Program-made: the position numbers and the translations under genes | Part shown: piece by piece, positions 61,217-64,000 of the stretch | How positions within the stretch are numbered: position 1 is the stretch's first letter | Layout of the letters: the number at the start of each line of letters is the position of its first letter | NCBI RefSeq assembly: GCF_014066305.1 | Contig: NW_023501081.1 | Location: 372,001-436,000, forward strand | Origin: Letharia columbiana | Taxonomy: Eukaryota; Ascomycota; Lecanoromycetes; Lecanorales; Parmeliaceae | DNA length: 64,000 nt | Reading direction: 5' to 3' | Notes under the pieces: generated by a model | Seen by the model: the letters and a program-made list of their open reading frames with translations, nothing else | The model's database searches: none | What the model was told of the DNA's origin: nothing

Positions 61217-63106
61217 TTAATATATAAAATAAAAATTAATTAATATTATAAATAGAGTATAGCTATTATTATATTAATATTTAAATAAAATTAATTTTTA
61301 ATTAATTCTTTCTATAAAGTAATTATTAGAGAAGATTCTCTATATACGATATTTTAAATTTATTATAAATTGCAATTTATATTTTATTTATTAAAACTCT
61401 TAATCTATAGCGATATTAATAAATAAAAATAAAGCTCTTAATTTTTTCGCTAAAATTAATAACTTTTAATCTCTTATTTAAGATTATAAAATAGACTTAT
61501 TAAAAATTAATTTTTAATAAAAAAACAAAAAAATTATTAATCTCTATAAAGTATTTTTATTAAAATATATTTAATTTTTATATATAAGATTAAGAGTAAT
61601 AGATATTAATTTAATAAAATAATATTAAAAATTAATTTATTAATAATATAATTAATTTAGAAAGAATATTTATTATATATTATTCTAACTAAAACTATAA
61701 AGATTATATATATTGAATTTTATATATCTTTTAAAATCCTAATACTTCTATTTTATAAAGCTTATTAAATCTTAAAGTTAAACTTTTTTATATTTTTTAA
61801 ATTATATTTTTTTAATAATAAATAATAGAATATTAGCGTTATTAATAATTTTATAATAATTTAAAAAAATTTAATTTAAAAAATTTATATAAATATCTTT
61901 TTCTATTATTACTAAATAGTTTATATTAATTTTAAAATATAATTAAGCTAATTAAAAAATTAAGTTATTTAAAAACTAATAAAAATTAAAATATATAAAA
62001 AGCTTTAAATATATAATATTAGAATATTTTTAATTAGAATAATTTATATTAATTTAAAAAAGTTAATTACTTTATTAATTATAATTATAATATTTTTATC
62101 AATAACGATTTATAAATTAATTATTTTAATTTTACTCTCTTTTATCTAATAATAAGCGTAAAGATTATAAATAATATTTTATATTTTATTATTCTATATT
62201 AACTTATAATACTTCTTTTCTAATTTATTATATATTATTAAAAATATATATAAAAATTATAAAGCGAATTTAAAAAGAGATATTATAAAGATAATTTTAA
62301 TTATTACTTTACTCTTAAGAGATAAATAAAATTATAATTAATTTTATATTAATTTCTTAATCTTTTATAGAATTTTAATTTAAAAATTATTTAATTAAAG
62401 GTTAATATCTATTTTAATTAATATCCCTAGATATTTATAAAAATTATTAAAACAAAATTCTTTATATTAATAATATAAATATAAATAATATTTTCTATAA
62501 ATAGTATATATAAGATTAATCATAACATAATAAATCTTTAAAACTATTATTATAATATTTATCTCTATTTAAAATTATATTACGATTATAATATTATTAA
62601 TATATATCGTTATCTTTAATATTCTATTTTCTATTTATACTCTTAGAATTTAGAGATTATAGATAATATATCGAATAAAATCTTTAATTATAATTATAAA
62701 TAGAGAATAACTTAAAGAATCCTCTTATCTTATATTACTTTATATTATAATTATTTTTTTAATATAATTATTAATATAGATCTTAATTTTAGCTTTCTTA
62801 TAGATAAGTTATATTTAAATAATAATTTTTTTAAATATATCTAATTCTTTTAGAATCGCTAGAAGAAATTTATAATTAATTTAATTATATATTTTTTTCT
62901 AATTAAAAAAGAGAATAGCGATTTTCTTTTATTTTTATAATAATTTCTTAATAGATTTATATTTAATTATTAAATATTAAATTATTTTAATATTATTATT
63001 TATAAGTTTCTTTAATAAAAAGATTACTTATTATTCGCTAATTACTCTATTTAGAGTCTTTATTAAATATTATATTAGAATATTTATAAAAAATTTATAA
63101 TTTATA
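61217..63106 (-). mobile_element. LINE copy 2 fragment, inverted, between two Helitrons
   Basis: Reverse complement of roughly 32990-34912 of LINE copy 1. The left edge is a Helitron 5' tip (61216) and the right edge another Helitron 5' tip (63107), in opposite orientations, each at an A/T junction. The remaining LINE parts should lie beyond those Helitrons. Confidence 0.85.
61900..63106 (-). pseudogene. LINE reverse transcriptase remnant, inverted
   Basis: The minus strand reads KNYYPLSIIN near 63095, then the AIL/AYDRVN-type block near 62900, a GVRQGDPLSP-position block near 62740, and YINNI near 62600 in the place of YADD. The blocks and spacing match LINE copy 1, but the RIP changes differ, so the copies decayed independently. 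The fragment starts inside the fingers region and is cut by the Helitron on its right. Confidence 0.82.
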
Positions 63107-64000
63107 TTAGTATATATAAAAGAATAAGATAGAGCTGAACTAGAAAACCTTGAATTTATATATACAGTCAATTATAAATTTATTAGATCTACGCTTTTTA
63201 ATTAAATATCGCGGGTAAATAAATTAACGTTCATAACTATTAAAAATCTATAAAAATCTATATATAGAAGTCTTATCCTCTGAAATAACTAGCTTTCTAT
63301 AAATACTATTTCTTTATAATTTAATAAATTATAAAGCTTAATATACGCTTTCTAACGCTATAAAAATAATAAAGTTTAATCTACTATTAGTAAATTAAAT
63401 AGATATTTAAATATAATAGTTATAATAATTATACTAGACGCGTTCAAGATCAAATAATAATCCTTTTTTCTATTTATATAACTATTCTTCTTCTATAATT
63501 CTATTAATCTATTAATTATAAATAAATTCGCTCTTAATACCTCTCGACTAAATGTTACTAAGTATCTAAGATATATATCTCTTTCGCTTATTTTTTAAAC
63601 CCCTTATTAACATCTTTAAGTTACTCTTTAGTAAATTCGCTACTACTAATAATCGAGGCCGTAAGCGAGCTTAATAACTATTTATTACTACTTATAAACG
63701 CGTTAGAAAACTCTTAAAAAGAGTTTAAACGAATTTATAGCTATCGTTCTTCTCTATATACTCCTTTTAAGCTAGCGATAATATCTTTGAATCTAGCAAT
63801 ACTATTTCTTAAAATACATCTTTCTTCTTAATTCATTCTTTATTACTCTATTTTAATTATATTTCTTAGCCGCTTAATTAATATTATCTATTCTATTAGC
63901 TTAGTAATTCACTTAATTAAATTATTAATTAATTACTAAGTTATTTACTTAGTTAGTTACTCAGCTAGCTACTTAGTTTAATACTCTATAAAAGAAGAAG
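63107..64000 (+). mobile_element. Helitron 5' part, truncated by window end
   Basis: Starts with TTAGTATATATAAAAG directly after ttata of the LINE (A/T target). It follows the family 5' region to about 63855, with agagctgaactagaaaacc near 63133 and gacgcgttcaagatc near 63439. After that it departs from Helitron 1 and enters a short-period repeat. It is less mutated than Helitron 1 in places (tcctctgaaataac near 63275). Confidence 0.85.
63890..63985 (+). repeat. Short-period gttacttagttag-type repeat
   Basis: Imperfect repetition of ttacttag, ttagttactcag and ctagctacttag (63930-63980). It has no counterpart in Helitrons 1 or 3 and suggests a different interior in this Helitron. Confidence 0.55.

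Overview
The window reads as a repeat-only, AT-rich compartment of a filamentous ascomycete genome that has been heavily mutated by repeat-induced point mutation (RIP). Outside a few islands, CpA and TpG are almost absent, TpA is everywhere, and surviving G and C sit mostly in CpG, GpC or CpT/ApG contexts. Every recognisable coding frame is broken by TAA/TAG stops at positions explained by C-to-T or G-to-A change. I found no host gene, tRNA, rRNA or CRISPR array. The genus cannot be named from this sequence.

Layout, left to right. 1-13844: two direct copies of an unassigned element (X), with a decayed minus-strand reading frame. 13845-27795: two head-to-tail copies of a second unassigned element (Y, about 3.77 kb, plus strand). 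The second Y copy is split by a 6.4 kb Helitron (18591-24988) with recognisable Rep and Pif1-type helicase remnants. 27797-29260: the 3' part of a Ty1/copia element. 29260 to about 35440: a LINE with a decayed reverse transcriptase. 35540-38844: nested Helitron ends and one nearly unmutated non-autonomous Helitron (36509-38844) carrying a layered minisatellite. 39141-39368: homopolymer junk. 39371-45595: a second large Helitron, inverted relative to the first. 45596-47278: another Helitron 5' end and a GC-richer island. 47279-50467: scrambled, mostly inverted copia pieces. 50468-57606: a complete copia element with 147-bp LTRs. 57607-60370: unclassified decayed sequence. 60370-61216: a Helitron 5' end. 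61217-63106: an inverted LINE fragment. 63107-64000: a Helitron running off the window.

The clearest result is the definition of one Helitron family. The uninterrupted Y copy provides an empty site for the insertion in the other Y copy. The intact non-autonomous copy shows the unmutated ends: 5' TCAGTATATATAA, and a 3' hairpin followed by 10 nt and CTTG, inserted between A and T. At least eight 5' ends or fragments of this family lie in the window. Several sit inside other transposons, so Helitrons are among the latest insertions.

The autonomous copies here are dead, so the clean non-autonomous copy was probably mobilised by a source elsewhere. Its tandem units differ mainly by CpA-to-TpA and TpG-to-TpA steps, which looks like an early stage of the process that has saturated the rest of the window.
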